A stretch of DNA of 64,000 nt from Brienomyrus brachyistius (GCF_023856365.1 NW_026042395.1:124001-188000); one strand, 5' to 3'; counted from the stretch's first letter, positions 20,790 through 33,944 are shown. Numbers and translations: made by a program. Notes: generated by a model from the letters alone, not told the origin.

Positions 20790-22370
20790 AGCCTTACAGT
20801 TTCTCTAACTATAATTGTAGTTGGCAATGTATTGACAGATTAAAAAAAAAGAAAATTAAAAAGTAGACAGTAGCCGTTTATATTAAATGGAGCATTGCAC
20901 TTGCACACAAGCAGGTATGTAATTTTGGGATGTCTAACTTTGGGTGCCTGGGCGATCCTTTGATGACTAAGAATTTGTGATTCCGCAGGGCAACAAAAGC
21001 TAAGAAACTTCTGTGTAATGTTGTGAAAATTGACAGGTATAAACATAATCGTAATCCTAAAATAGTTTTAGGGTACAGTTGTACGGGAAAAGGGTTTTAG
21101 GCTGAATTAATGAAGCTGCTGGCAAACCTGAAAATGCTCACATCCAGGTGTGTATATGGAGGTCTGCGCGCATGTGTTAGCCATTCAAAACGCATTTGTA
21201 CCAAAAAGAGACTTTTTCATATCAGTTATTACTATTTTAATGTTAAGTACAGATGAATTGAATATAAGGAATGTTATTGAAGGAAATGGTTTTGTTTGGA
21301 ACAGCTGTATGTGGAAAACTTGGATAACACATTTGTAAACTACTAGGGACTCCGTACATTACAGGAATTTTTAATTGTTTCGCATGTTAATAATATCGAG
21401 ATGGCGTTTCATGCACGTGCAGTTGTCACATACAGTATCGCTATGACCGCGATAGTCTGCTAGGTTCAAATCAAAGTTTCACGAAAACATTTAGCAAGCC
21501 CTTCAATTTTAATGATGGCTCCTCACAATACTTTAGCAAAAAATAATATAATATGGTATCACGCACTGTTTTATGTAAGATGATGCGGCTAAGCGACAGG
21601 ACTAAGCCGCTGTCGCCAACTTGGGAAGTTGGGTCAGCTGGATGGAGTGAGTTTTTCAATTCGAAACAAGTCTGGACACACATGCGCACGCATTTACATG
21701 TATGCAACAGTTTTATTACAATCTAAATAGTTAGTTGGGTTTGCAAACTACCCCAACACTTTTGATGTAGCTTATTTTAGGGTTATAATGGAATTATTTA
21801 GATTTGCCGCAAGATTTCTTGCGTGAGTCACGCCAATTGCGTGAGTTAGTAACTCTGCCAACTTTCGTTTCGCTGTGGTGAAATCATTCTTCACCATCAT
21901 TCTTATTCACTTTTAATGTGAAATGCTTCCACACAAATGAAGCTTTCTTTATTTATTTGGATCCACCGTCTTCCATCCGCCATATTGCCAAGTAATCTAG
22001 AAGGAAAAATTTAATCGATGTTTTAAAATAGCCGATTAATCGAGTAATTGTGACAGATGTAGATAAAACTATTAGGAAACATACCCGAACATTCCTCATA
22101 TATGCAAGTGCATTATGAAATAGGCTAGATATTGAGATATTAATCCACGATAACAACACAAGCCTAGAATAAACATACAGAGATAACGTAACATGATGAT
22201 AATTGCAAGTTTTGGTGGCAGAAACGTTCCCAGAGCTTTAGCCAACAGGAGGACGTTCTTACTGTAAATGTTAAAGTACACAGATGATATATTTAATATA
22301 TATATTATACTTTTCAATTATATTTTTATTTATTTATTTCAAATATGTTTCATAATGTATGGTAGCATGT
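20790..22370. other. No gene seen; AT-rich
   Basis: AT-rich DNA without a supportable exon. If the upstream first exon is real this is its intron. Confidence 0.4.
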
Positions 22371-22372
22371 AA

Positions 22373-22424
<52 letters not shown>
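22373..22424. repeat. (TATC)13 microsatellite
   Basis: Thirteen perfect TATC units in AT-rich surroundings, preceded by a short degenerate TATT run. Confidence 0.97.
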
Positions 22425-22854
22425 GTTGAGAAATATTGTTTTATAATAAAATATAATTTTGTCAAAGTGTTATAGGCTTATGTTTACACTGTGAGCACAC
22501 CATCCAGCCAGAACCCATGATCTTCAGTGTGTAAAACAACAGTGTTCCCCTACCAGGCTTTTCATTTATTTCTTTATTATTAGGCTTAGTTGTAGCTGTA
22601 GTAGTGGGATAACATAACCGATTGGTTTAACCCACTGATCTCCCACCAGATCAGATCAAAACATGCAAGAAAGCTGGTCTAGGAGACCAGGAGAAGAAAG
22701 ACCGTATCACCATCATAAACTGCTTATTGTAGTTACTTTACTCACAGTAGACCTTTGTGTTTGCACAAACTATAGTAACCATTTTTAATGTGCATTTTCA
22801 TTTTTAGGTTTGTATAATGCTGTTGTCCCTGTGGATTGCAATTGCTATTTTGTG

Positions 22855-23000
22855 ACAGACAGGGCTGGAATAGCCAACTGGCGTACCGGCATTTTCCCGG
22901 TGAGCCGATGGGATTGTGAGGCGGCAAATTTATCGTGAGCCCCCCACGGTCAGCCAAATTTATCTTGGGGGACCCCAGTGTCCAGCCATGGTGAGAGATT
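22855..23000. repeat. Probable dispersed repeat with internal duplication
   Basis: The opening GGGCTGGAATAGCCAACTGG and CATTTTCCCGGTGAGCCGAT resembles a phrase seen in many fish genomes (a GGCCGGACTGGCC / TTTTCCCGGTGGGCC pattern). Inside, a segment built on CAAATTTATC occurs twice about 40 bases apart (near 22,925 and 22,955). I recall the pattern but cannot name the family or its ends. Confidence 0.4.
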
Positions 23001-24020
23001 TGTTGCAAATAGCCTGGCAACATTAATTCAAGGGATATAGGATATGGGGGGGGGAGGGGTGGTGGAGGGGGGCATATGACAAATATGCATGCAGAATATG
23101 TGCAGTGGTTTCTTTTATTGCCTAACTGGACAATAATTAACTGGGGCAATAAATTTGATTAATCATATCTGCTAACTGGACACTACAAATTGCCTTCGCT
23201 TTAACGTGGCTCACTAAGTGACCTGTTTGCTTCAGGTGTCACCCATAGGGCTGGTGGGTGGGGCAGGTGAGGCCTGACAGGACTTTGGCCCCAGTGGCAT
23301 GGCTGTGAAGCTGGGCTTTGCCGACATCGCTGTGCGCTTTTGGGTCTAACCCTGGACGAAGACACCGTGCGCCGAGCAAACAGATGCTTAAATGTTGCCA
23401 TTATTTACGGAGCAAAGCAGGCAGGCCACAGAACGCGGCTGCACACAATCACGCCTTGTTCTGCTGGCCTTGGTTACGACGGTGCCGAACAGAAGCGCTT
23501 TGGTGGGGCTCTGCATGACATCAAATGTAAAGGAAAAGCACAATAAGTCACAGTTCATTGTTGAGAATCTGGACATTATTCTGTTATTTATGCTGGCGCA
23601 GTTGCTGAGTAAATCTCTTTCACCGAATGCATCAGGGAATAATTTATTAGCTGTGGGTGAAAACTGAGGACCGTTTAACTCAGCGTTGAAATTAACACTT
23701 CTTCTAACTATCCTTCACTACACGTCATATTGTTGCTTAAGAATACTACATATTTCAGAAATGCACATGGAACTATTTACTAACCTGTAATCTGTATTAT
23801 GCTTGTTTCAGTGAACATTAACTCTTTTAGTGTTTTTTGTAAGGAAGGGTGTTGCTTCAATAAAAGTAGCCACAAATGATTTCCACGGAAATGTGGTGGA
23901 TATGCAGTCCTACCAGTGAATGACAGTAAATTTAGCAAGATTTTAACCTTTGCACATCCAGACATTTCTCTCAGAATTATTATCAAATGATTATAATAAT
24001 TTGATAGGTCAAACATATTA
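23001..24020. other. No gene seen
   Basis: No supportable coding frame. A short G-rich segment (GGGGGGGGGAGGGG) sits near 23,046. Confidence 0.4.
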
Positions 24021-24026
24021 CATACA

Positions 24027-24222
24027 CTGCAGCAGTAGTTATCAATTCTGTTCCTGCCCCCCCCTCCCTCCACCTTCCAGCCCCCACTGCTTTCACCCTG
24101 CCACATTGATTATTAACCTACTACGGACCATAATGGCCTGAATAAGGTAGGGCTGCAATGAAAACATTCTACTAGGGGAAGGGGGGGGGCGTGCCAGGTT
24201 CAGGACTGAGATCCACTGCACT
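24027..24222. mobile_element. Palindromic MITE-like repeat
   Basis: Left end GCAGTAGTTATCAATTCTGT, then TCCTGCCC, pairs inverted with right end GGTTCAGGACTGAGATCCAC, then TGCACT. The two ends match a CAGTGG-TTCTCAATCCTG-type terminus. The interior is C-rich then G-rich (CCCCCCCTCCCTCC and GGGGGGGGGCG), which also pair. No coding content. Confidence 0.55.
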
Positions 24223-24560
24223 AGAAGATTAAGGCCTGTGTATTCATTTAGTGTTTTTTAAAAGAAGATACATACTGAAACTTTTAATTTTACAATAATA
24301 TGAAGGGTGGATGGGAGACGTCTGCTGAATCTTTTTTTTTTGTGCCGTCAGACTGAGCATAAGCTGTGAATGAGGTGTCTTTGATGGTGCTGCTTTGACA
24401 GCCGCGTTTGGCAGATGGTGTCGGGCTGCCCGCTGCCTGTCCACACATTCGCTGTGACTCGCCACATAGTCGCTGTGGCATAATTAGCGGTTGCTGGGAG
24501 GTGCGAGAAGGAGCAGGAAGACCCACCTCAAACAAATCCTTTCGGATGGCATGAGAGCCC

Positions 24561-24563
<3 letters not shown>

Positions 24564-24591
<28 letters not shown>
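24564..24591. repeat. (TG)n microsatellite, left flank of MITE
   Basis: Fourteen TG units ending eight bases before the inverted repeat of the element at 24,599-24,874. Confidence 0.9.
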
Positions 24592-24595
<4 letters not shown>

Positions 24596-24598
24596 CGG

Positions 24599-24874
24599 GT
24601 GTACCTATCCTTATGGGGACACAATGTCCCTATAACGTGATAAATATCCATTTTTTTCCCTTATGGGGACTGGTTTCCTGGTCCCCATAAGGAAAAGCTC
24701 TATGTTATAAAAATCAGTGACTGCTATGAAAAAACTAAAAATGCAAACACTCTTGTATTTTGCTTGGTTACTTATGGTTATGGTTAGGGCTGGGTGGGGC
24801 TTAAGGTTGTTATAATTAGCGTTAGCATTTTTCCTATAGAAGTGAATGAGCGGGCCCCATAAGGATAGGTATAC
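24599..24874. mobile_element. Short DNA element with 20-bp inverted ends, lying inside a TG tract (copy 1)
   Basis: Ends: left GTGTACCTATCCTTATGGGG (24,599-24,618) and right, read inverted, GTATACCTATCCTTATGGGG (24,855-24,874), with one mismatch. A second inverted pair lies in the left half (TTATGGGGACTGG / TGGTCCCCATAAGG at 24,661-24,693). Total 276 bp, no coding content. TG microsatellite lies on both sides (24,564-24,591 and 24,891-24,920). The related copy at 33,945-34,147 has the same context. Confidence 0.75.
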
Positions 24875-24887
24875 CCTACATGTGCGC

Positions 24888-24890
<3 letters not shown>

Positions 24891-24920
<30 letters not shown>
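24891..24920. repeat. (TG)15 microsatellite, right flank of MITE
   Basis: Perfect TG tract 16 bases after the right inverted end of the 24,599-24,874 element. Confidence 0.9.
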
Positions 24921-24921
<1 letters not shown>

Positions 24922-27900
24922 AAGGTACAGACCATCACGCGCCTCAAGCAGAATCTGGCAGGTTGTAGCTAACTGGGCTGTCACGGGTCACCGCTTGTCT
25001 TGAGAAGGTGAGTGAGGGACCCTGGAAGGTCGGCACGTTCCACAGGGGACTGCAGTACTGGGCAGAGCTTGGAGGAAAGTTTGTCGTACCCTTGAACATT
25101 AAATGGGCGCAACTTGTAATAGCTAGGTTGTGAAACTGCAGGGGAGAATGTGGAAGGGGTACAAGCACAGGGTTAGTCATACCTGCTGTCAGGTGACAGG
25201 GAATGCCAAGGGATGTCCTGCACAAATTATGGGACCATAAAGAATCTGAAAGGCACAAAAAAATGCAACAAAAGCCATGTAAGATAATGAAAGTCTCACT
25301 AGTTACAAGCGTGTTACTCTGCTGTGTTGGCTGAGAGACCGGCTTTCATACCTCAATGTTGTCTTTGACTGAGTGGTATCTGTCTCTGCCTTGCTGAGGA
25401 TGGAGGTGTATGTTTACAGGCCGTTAATGGGCTGAACTGCATATGAGGAATACTTCACTGTACAGTGAACTCAATGCTGCTGTCTTCCAAGCTGAGATAT
25501 CCTCTTACTCTGGTGCAGGAGCCACTCTCAAGTCTCCAGATCTTATTGTGCTGCGGGATTGGCAGAGAGGGCCGGGGTAGACGGCAGTAAATCACTGGAA
25601 AGGCCATGCAGGCAGGGAACACCCTCCGGTTTGTGTCATTTACCAGGTTTATGTTACGTGACAAGACACTGTCAGGCGTAGTACAAGCGCCACACTAGCT
25701 GCACAGCCAGTGAAAACGTGAAGTGTTGGATTGCACACATCAATCAGGGCAGAATACCGACGACAAAGGGCCCTTAGGTGTTAAGCAACAGAAGTCAGTC
25801 TATTCGCATTCTGTGGAACCAATCTGCTAAGCTGCCGTTTCACTCTGATTAACCCTAACAAATACACCCTCAGTTAACTGCCTGTACTGCATATATTGGT
25901 GCCCCCTGAATCCCAAGGATGCTGGTAGAAGGCCATGTTGTCAGTGTCGCTGTGTAGCAGTTAATTCTGTAACAACTTAGCTTGGTAGCCTTGATTGGAT
26001 GTGCTGTCAGGTCTACTCTGAATTTGCTTTAGGGACAGACAGGAGTAGAATGGTTTTTGTAATATCTGAAGCAGCTCCCCAATGGGCAAGTAAGTATTTG
26101 CAACTGTCTCTTTCTGAAACTGGATAATAATGTCCTGTTTTATTGGCAATGTTTGGAAATATGAATGATGTTATAGTAAACATTTAAGCTTCAATGGAGA
26201 GAAATGTTGCAAGTATCCTCCCTGGCTGAAAAGAAGCCAGACTGGAAGCAAATATCTGAACGACATCACAGGCCCTTCATAATTTGGGCAATTTAAGAGC
26301 AGATCTGGTCTATCTGAGATTGTATCTGCCGGTCTCTTCTGAAGATTAGATCTGTCGTCAGCGGGACTTAAAAATCTGTCTCCTTGATGGCACAAAAACG
26401 CAGATAATCCTTGGCAAAGGACATGATGTGCGATCTTGTAATGGAGAGCAGTCTTATCTACACAAGAGCTCCCTGTTCCTGCTACATGAAAAGCAGCTGT
26501 GATGTTTGCGGGGGTTGGGAGGTGCTGCCAAGTAAACGTGAAGCGTGGAATTGGGCGTGTTTAGAAGCCGTGCTTCCCAGTGCTGCGGCTTCTGCGTAAT
26601 CAGGTTTCTCCTTTCATGGCACGGAGAACGAGAACAATCAGAGCAGAATGAGTCGCTGATTATGTATTTGCCGTGATCTTGTCATTTATAAGAAAATCTC
26701 ACATCATTCATTTCATTGTATTCTATAATACCTGAGGAATGACATTGTTTCTGTATGTTTTTGCACGAAATGGACAACCTACATTTCTGGTCATCGGTGT
26801 GTCACCTTGTCTTGCAGTTTTGATTGGTGAATTAGAATTAGTTTATACAGTTTATATAATTTTATGGTAATCTTTTCTTTCAGGGGATTATCCCAGTAAC
26901 GTGTGTCTTGCCTTGAAATGGCCAATTCATGCTTCGCTTTTCCGCATGTGCTTTGGGTTGTGGACGAGGGGATGTGACATAAATTTCGTCTTCAGGGGCT
27001 GGCTGCAGACCACTGTGGTCGTTGCGCGGGTAGCCCGGATTTTTACGTCTAGCGGAAACCTTGTGCATCCGTGCACATTGGCCACGCATATGCCAGATGA
27101 TAGATTAGGTATTTCGATTAGGTGGCAGTGGGGAGTTTCATAGATCAGCGGGCAATGAGGAAAGAGCAGAAGAAGAGTAGTTGCAGTTGTTGTACCCGTT
27201 TCACTACACTGCTTGTGTTTGTGCATCTGCCCCCTGCTGGTCTGGTGGAGTATCACCGCTGTATGCAAACACCGACTAAGACCTTCTGCATCCACAGCCA
27301 AATGCCAAATGAATACAATCTGCCACACAGACGACCGTCTGCAGCCGGAGAGCGCGCGACAGCGCATGTGGAAAAGTGAAATATGAACTAGGCTTAACGA
27401 AGGATTTCCTGACCTGTACTGCTATCCACTGTAAATGTCATTCAAGATAAGATCCTAATATTAATATGACTTGATTCTTATAAACGGATCTTAAATGCCC
27501 TGACATTTTGTCAGTTTTGTCAATATGCACTAGGGAAAAGGTGTTTAAATTTTTCAGGAACTTTTGCGCCGTAACACAGCCAGTAAGGTTTTCACTTTGA
27601 TTAATTGATTACACTGCTAGTCCCCAGACGATTGCACCAAACTGACTGACTGAGCCAATGTGCTCCATTCTGCTTAGTGCCACAGATGAACGTGAGAAGT
27701 TTTTTTTTTTTAATTATCTAAAATGAGCGTGTAAGCGTTTTCTCAGGAAGCATCAGCTAAAACCACAAAGAGATGTAATCATAGCACTCCCTGTTTGTGC
27801 CAGCCTGTCTTGCTTAATTGAAACACCAGGCATCAAACGGAGGTACATGGTGGTAAAATGTAAGTAGGAGCCACGCCCAGGCACAGTGCCCTAGGCCAGT

Positions 27901-28320
27901 GAGTGAGGCAGTCTGAGGGCAGGCTGCTGGTTGCTTACAGTCACTGGGCTCAGGTCTTGTGAGGGGTTGTTAGGTTTTATCCCCCGGGCATAGTCCGGGT
28001 CTTGAGACGGCATGTTGAGGTATACAAATGGCCGCAAAAGCAGTCTGAACACCTGTTCCACCTTTTCCGAACAATTGAACGTTTTAGCAGCCTGATAAAC
28101 AGGGCTGGCCGGTGGCCTGTTATCTAAAAACCATCCGTCAGCACAGCCCCTCCAGCAGGATCCTGGACAAACCTCGTCGTGGGTGGGAATCGGCACCTTT
28201 TCCGCTTCCCGCTATTACACAATCTCCCAGGCTCGCCGGCGCTCAGGTGACGCGACAGCCAACACGTCCGGGCCTGTGCTCACACACACCTTGGCCCTGC
28301 GTGTCCTCCAAGATGCACAC
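24921..28320. other. No gene seen
   Basis: No exon I can support. A minus-strand 146-codon open frame at 26,927-27,367 shows no known domain and overlaps plus-strand frames, so I do not call it. No clear repeat family was recognised. Confidence 0.4.
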
Positions 28321-28323
28321 ACA

Positions 28324-28340
28324 CCCCCCCCCCCCCCCCC
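28324..28340. repeat. (C)17 homopolymer
   Basis: Seventeen C residues following ACACA. One of a series of long G or C runs in the window. Confidence 0.95.
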
Positions 28341-28344
28341 AGCC

Positions 28345-30490
28345 TTTTGTCAGCTAGCGATCTCCCGCCTTCATTTCTCGCACGTTTCCCTCTGGCTCCG
28401 CATGCTGCTAATGTCTGTTTGAGTGTGTGTGTTTGTTTTTAAATGCACACACAGGTAGATTTTTCATTTACAATGTAATTCGTCCCGTTTATGGTCGGCT
28501 TGGTCTGTGGAATGTGGGGTGAGACTTTGTGGACTGCAGGGACTTGTGCTTGTGTACCGGAACAAAACAGAGTGTAGAATAAAGTGTGTAAATAGTCCCT
28601 TGTTAGTTAACAGGAAGGGGAGGTGCTGTACTGTCACTTACCTGTCACATCTAGAATTCATTCAAAGTTTGACATGTGCTCGGCATTCCAGAACCCTGTT
28701 CAAATGTCAAGATGCTTTGCCTTATGTACTTGAAGGGCAGACAGGACTTTAAAAGTGTGCATTTGAGTTTAAGAAATTGCATCTGAAATTTAGAAAGAGA
28801 CAATGTAGTGGGAATTAATTAATCATAATTGAGCTGTGCAAACAGAGATAATCTCAACTATTAGCTAATGCTGTGAAAGAACATGATTAGGTTTTTCTGC
28901 GTGAGTTTGGGGCATGACAGGACTAACAGGAAGCGTATAATCCTCCATTGTCCTGTTCCTTGCCACCCACGCCGCGTGAAAGCTGTGCCAGGCTTCTCCT
29001 GCGGCAGTCGGTACTGGGAGAGATAGATGGCCACGATCCAGCACCTTTCTCGTCCGCACTGGTTCAGATTTCGGCGGCATGTCCTCCACTGCCCCAGTTT
29101 CCGATGTGAAAAGTGGGTCGGTTTCCCAGAGCCGATCCCTGGTGCAGTGGTCCCCTCGTATGCAAGGTGCCCTTCTGCGGACGGGTCGTACGCAAAAGCT
29201 ACGCATCTGTGCTGCTTGATTGCTCAGCTGTTGTTAGCCCCAGAACTGTCCAATTATTCAATTACAGACTCACCATTCTTCTTCAAGGGGGATGGCGCCT
29301 CTGTGAAATTTGTTTTTCAGGGGTGGAATGTCTGTAATTGATTATATCCCTGATAAATACACTGACTCTAATCACCACAATGAAATCCTTACAAGAAAAA
29401 CTGTTTGTAGTTTTGTCTATTTTAAGCAGATATTTTTGTCTGTTCCAAAGGGAGACCTGCCTGATACCTGACCTGGCGACTTTGACTTAAATGTACAATG
29501 TATTTAACCCAGTTTTCTGTGACATAGTAACAGTTGGCTTAACACCCTGTTTACAGTGCAGTGGAGAAAAGACTTGGCAAATGAAATGTCTGTATTTACA
29601 CACAAAAATCAAATGACAAGACTCTTAACATATCGCTGGGGTGTGAAATGCACGCCTTATCGGCACAGTCAAGGTCAGATATAGAAGGTGGCGGGGAGGA
29701 GAGGGTGATGTCATGCGATTGGCGTCATCTGAGCAGATTCTGCGTCACTGACAGCACAGTAGATATTGGCAGTGATTTCAGCCATTGGAGAAATAATGGA
29801 AAAAGGGCAAGTGTGGGTGGGGGCACTGCGGGAGTGGGGGGGGGTATGTTAGTCCTAATGGCGAGTTGGAACTAGTGAAAAATGGTTGGCAAATAAGGGT
29901 GGGAACCTCCAGTGTCATCACAACCAGGAGCAGAGGGTGTAACACCGGCTGTAATAATGCACATTCCTTTTTAAACTTTTTATGACTGTAGAAATATATA
30001 ATGCCTTTTTCCAGGTCCCCAGGAGTTGTCCCCTAAATGAATATCCTGTTGTGAAAAAAGATTTTCACGGACGCATATGAAGCAACATAAAAATTAATTC
30101 CAAAACAAGGTTTATTGACGACATTCTGCTCTGAAAAAAAGATTACCTGAAAGAATATGAAATGTGTTCTTCGTACTGTATTCACTCCCTTGCAAAGTAC
30201 CTATTGTTGTAAACAATATGCTTTCGTTTGTCCTGTCAGAATTCAGACTTTATTGCCGGTTTATTTGGTGCCAAACCTGAAGTGCAGCATGATCTTACAG
30301 CCACTTAAGCCAAAACACTTCACTGTACACAAAACGCAGAACTGAGGAACACAACAGGAACTGGAGATTTACAGGAAACACACTGCAAAGTCGTCTTAAG
30401 ATGGATAAGTTTGCAAAACAGTTTCATGTGCAAATGACTGCAAAGGTCAAAGGGAACAGAATGAACAGGTTTCACAGACGCAGAACAAAC
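28345..30490. other. No gene seen
   Basis: No supportable exon or RNA gene. A G-rich run is at about 29,835-29,845. Confidence 0.4.
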
Positions 30491-30559
30491 CGATGACCTC
30501 AGGTAGTGTAGTAACAAAAAACAGTCGTTCACGGTAGATCACATTGACAGACAGACGCA

Positions 30560-30985
30560 GGAAGAGGTGAATTGTCCCTGGATTAAAGGGCTTCACCTGG
30601 GTGATGGGATTATTGGGATGTTGGGTGAGTTTATTAAGGAGCTGGATCACTGTAGGAAAGAAGCTGTGGATGTGATATGTAGTGCAGGTCGTGTAAGATT
30701 TGTACCTGCACTGTGATGACAGTTTGGAAAATTGAAAAAAGTACAGTGAAAGAAGTAAAAGAATACAACAAAGTAAAAAATATAAACTCAATAAATAAAA
30801 AACTTTAAAAACTGTTGATATACTTATTGTCTACTTTACAATTTATTTTATTTTTAGTGCTATTTCATTCTTAGTTTTCCTCTTATTTGCTTCTGTGTGC
30901 TGATTTTATTTTTTTCATTGTGCCTTGTAATTACTTCTAGCACAATCTAGGAAGCAGATGGGGAAGCATTTCACTGCACAGAACA
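30560..30985. repeat. Possible fragment of a dispersed fish repeat
   Basis: The phrases GATGGGATTATTGGGATGTT, GAGTTTATTAAGGAGCTGG and AGGAAAGAAGCTGTGGATGT, plus GGGGAAGCATTTCACTGCAC at about 30,960, resemble words from a repeat common in fish genomes (a GGGAAGAAGCTGTT... / TTTCACTGCAC... pattern). I recall the pattern but cannot name the family or set its ends. Confidence 0.3.
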
Positions 30986-32155
30986 AACTGCTGTCCGTTT
31001 TCTGCTCGCAGTGGTAGCGTGGCCGAGGAATGCTCTGTCGGACAACGTGTTCACTCATGTATGGACTGAGCAGGCAATCTAACGTCTTGTCTCTTTCTTC
31101 GCCCCTTCAGGTGCTACTTGTGGTCTGACCCTGCCCCCCGCCCTCCTAGCTGCGGGCTTCCCACGGAGTCGGCCCGGAGCTAAGGCGCTCGTTAGTAAAG
31201 CCTGGTTTATTACAGGGTCTTTCTCATGCTCAGGAAGATGGGGGCACTTACGTGACGAGGTGCCTTCTAATTTCCGCTCCTTAATCTTGGGACGTCTGCT
31301 GTCTGCCGGCCACTCTGCACCTCCAGGATCCCACCTCAGGCCCAGACCGGCAGCGATGGCCCTCACCTGCCAGGACCGTTTGGGAATCTGCGGCGATCCG
31401 TGTCTCTAGTTCTCACGGTGCACACTTGAAGGTGATGAGATAAGGGGTCCCGGGCAGGACCCGCTTGTACAAACACAGATGGATTTTTTCCCAAGGCTGC
31501 CTGCTCTGCCTGAATTTGTGAAGCCAGATTTATGTTTTGAGGCTGTTATCTTCAATCTGGAGTCCTTCTTAGGATTTTCTTCTGCTCTTGGTAACCATAC
31601 AACGTTTGGGAAAAAGACCTTTCTGAACCTTTTCCAATACCCAGCCCAGGGCTTTTGGATCTGGGGGGACTGAGGTATGTCTGCCAAAATGCCAGACCCC
31701 TCTTTGGCTCCCAAGGGCTCCACGGAGAGCCAGGATTCCCACTCTGTTGCTGCCAGCCTCTTCCATGCCTTCTTTCTCTCCGCTAACTTCATCGACGTAG
31801 GTGAGTGGGGGCAGAAATACACCTCTGGGTTGTTGGGGGTGGAGGGTGGCTGTCAGTGTCATTTGGAGAAACGTCCATGTGGGTATTTGGCATGTGAATC
31901 CAGCAGTGGGGGACACCATGTGTTGGCTCCATGGGGAATTATATAAAGAAAGCAAAATCAGATCTGAAAGGTCTTTACTGGCCAAGTACGTTAACCATAC
32001 AAGGAAGTGGTCCATCTGCAGCCATATAGAAGTATACTGCAACTCACCATTAAATGTTTCTCTGTGCTCGGGCTGAAGTTGTCTTGTAAATTTGCTTTTA
32101 TTTCCATTGAAAAACAAATTTCAGCTGAAACGCTGAGAAACGTGTGTTAGCAGCC
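30986..32155. other. No gene seen
   Basis: Overlapping open frames of 90-180 codons occur on both strands at 31,079-32,117, the longest on minus at 31,569-32,117. None shows a known motif, start context or splice support, so I treat them as chance frames in moderately GC-rich DNA. Confidence 0.4.
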
Positions 32156-32159
32156 TCAT

Positions 32160-32196
32160 CTGATTGCAAATTATTTGCAAATTATGCAAATTATGA
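32160..32196. promoter_or_regulatory. Cluster of three GCAAATTAT motifs
   Basis: GATTGCAAATTATTTGCAAA and TTATGCAAATTATG together contain three overlapping GCAAATTAT words at 11- and 9-base spacing. These resemble POU/octamer-type sites (ATGCAAAT is present exactly once). There is no gene nearby. It could be part of a distal enhancer or simply AT-rich chance. Confidence 0.35.
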
Positions 32197-32199
32197 AAA

Positions 32200-33000
32200 C
32201 ATAATAAGGCCAATGTCCTGGCTGTGGGGGCTGTCAGAGACTGGCGCGCTGCTAACGGCCTTTGGCCTTCTTGATTAGATAACAAGAGAAGTAGTTTTAC
32301 ATTTTATTATATGTGGTTAGTGGCACCAAGTAAATGTTTTAGGCCTAAAGGAAAGGTCCTGTATTTCATATATATGTCAATGCAGGAAGTGCAGCTTTAA
32401 GTAAGAAAGTGTTAGTAGCTTAGTCATTTCTAGAAATATATATCACCTAAGTGATTCTAGAATTTCATTCATGGTGCTTCTGTCATCATATATATATTTT
32501 CATCTTAGGCCCCCGAAGAAATTATTTCTCTAAATCTATTTAGCGTTTTATTAGAGGTACGTCGATTTTTGCACACATTTCATAGAACATTGTAGTCTGA
32601 CCACCCCCATCAGCTCTCCGCTCAGACCCAAAGGGAACTGGGGTGGCATCCAGTTTTTCTTCAGAATTTGCCAGGGGTTGCACCTGAATTGCCGCTGGAT
32701 AGTAGTTTTACCTTTTTAAATCCAGGCAGTATTAAAACCAGTCAAACGAAGACTCATGGAACTAAAAGGCGTTTGGTCTGAAGCTTAGGGTTGCCTAGTT
32801 CTGTTGACAGATGTGGTGTGGCTTTTGGCATGGCTTTATACCTGCTGCACCCCCTCGAGCTGGAGTTCATACAGGACTTATGAGGTGTGTGTGTGTGCAG
32901 GGGAAGCGTTGTACTTGTGCAGATGTATTAAATCAGTCATTCTTAGAGATGATGTCAGAGATAAGTGTCCAATGTGCTGGTTCCTGATAAAAGGGCTCTC
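32200..33000. other. No gene seen
   Basis: No exon, RNA gene or named repeat. Confidence 0.4.
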
Positions 33001-33007
33001 TGTGTTT

Positions 33008-33127
33008 GGGGGGGGGGGGGGGGCTCTGAGCTGACATATCACTCCTTAGTGTGTGGGGTGTATGCTGTGTTTAACTCTCTGATTCCATATAAGCTCATTT
33101 TGGTGGTTGCATCACCCCCCCCCCCCC
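33008..33127. repeat. (G)16 and (C)13 homopolymers about 90 bp apart
   Basis: G16 at 33,008-33,023 and C13 at 33,115-33,127. As complementary runs they could pair into a hairpin in single-stranded DNA or RNA. Confidence 0.9.
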
Positions 33128-33910
33128 ATTTAAGCCAAGACTAAAGTTTGATTGGTTCTTTCAGTGGGCGAATCCAATCTCTCGTCATAGGATTGAAATC
33201 AAGGGTGGGGATGCATGATTCATCAAAGGTCGTGAGGAATCACAATACCTCAGCCCAGGGAGAGGTATCTCAACAATACTCCTGGGCTCGACGATCCACA
33301 GGTTGTCAGCACTGGGGCAAATGTTACGTTTTTCTGGACGTGCTTTTCATCCTCAGTTGGGTCGAAAGCGTGGACACAATGGCTCTCGGAATCGCTCCTA
33401 AATTCTGGTTTATGCTTCAGTCATCGTTCATTGTTGGTCTGTCAGAGATCAGTACTGGGCACTTCCACAATTCTGTATCTCATTACAGTTTACATATACA
33501 TTAGGGTAAATAATTGTGCTTTGTTTTCAGTTTAAGTACTTTATGGCAAATTACAACCATTTCCAATCAGCCATCAGCAAAAGCTTCTTCCTTTCCTGAG
33601 AACCTAGATTCCCATCTCCGTTTCTGTTCTGTACTGTAATTAGCCGTCAAAGGATAAGAAATGCCAGACAGCAAAAAACTGCAGGGCAAACAGTAGGCAG
33701 CTTAAACAATGAAAAGATTCACATTTCATTGGTAGTTTATTATTAGATATAGCAAATAGTGCATGGGATGATTTTGTGGTAGGAATCGGAGTAAGTATGA
33801 AGTCTCAGTGTCTTCATGATATTGAAGAAATAATGGAGCTTCAAGAAACTGAGGTCCAGGTTACATGGGGGTGCTGATGTAGCAGAGTAATGACCCATAG
33901 TACAGTAATC

Positions 33911-33936
33911 GTGAGTGTGTGTGTATGTGTGTGTGT
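33911..33936. repeat. TG-rich tract, left flank of MITE copy 2
   Basis: Imperfect GTGAGTGTGTGTGTATGTGT, then GTGTGTG, followed directly by a G run, just before the element at 33,945. Confidence 0.85.
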
Positions 33937-33944
33937 GGGGGGGG

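Noticed and set aside
26927..27367. 146-codon minus-strand frame
   Set aside because: No recognisable domain, no splice or start context, and overlapping plus-strand frames.
31079..32117. Cluster of 90-180 codon frames on both strands
   Set aside because: Mutually overlapping, no motifs; consistent with chance frames in moderately GC-rich DNA.
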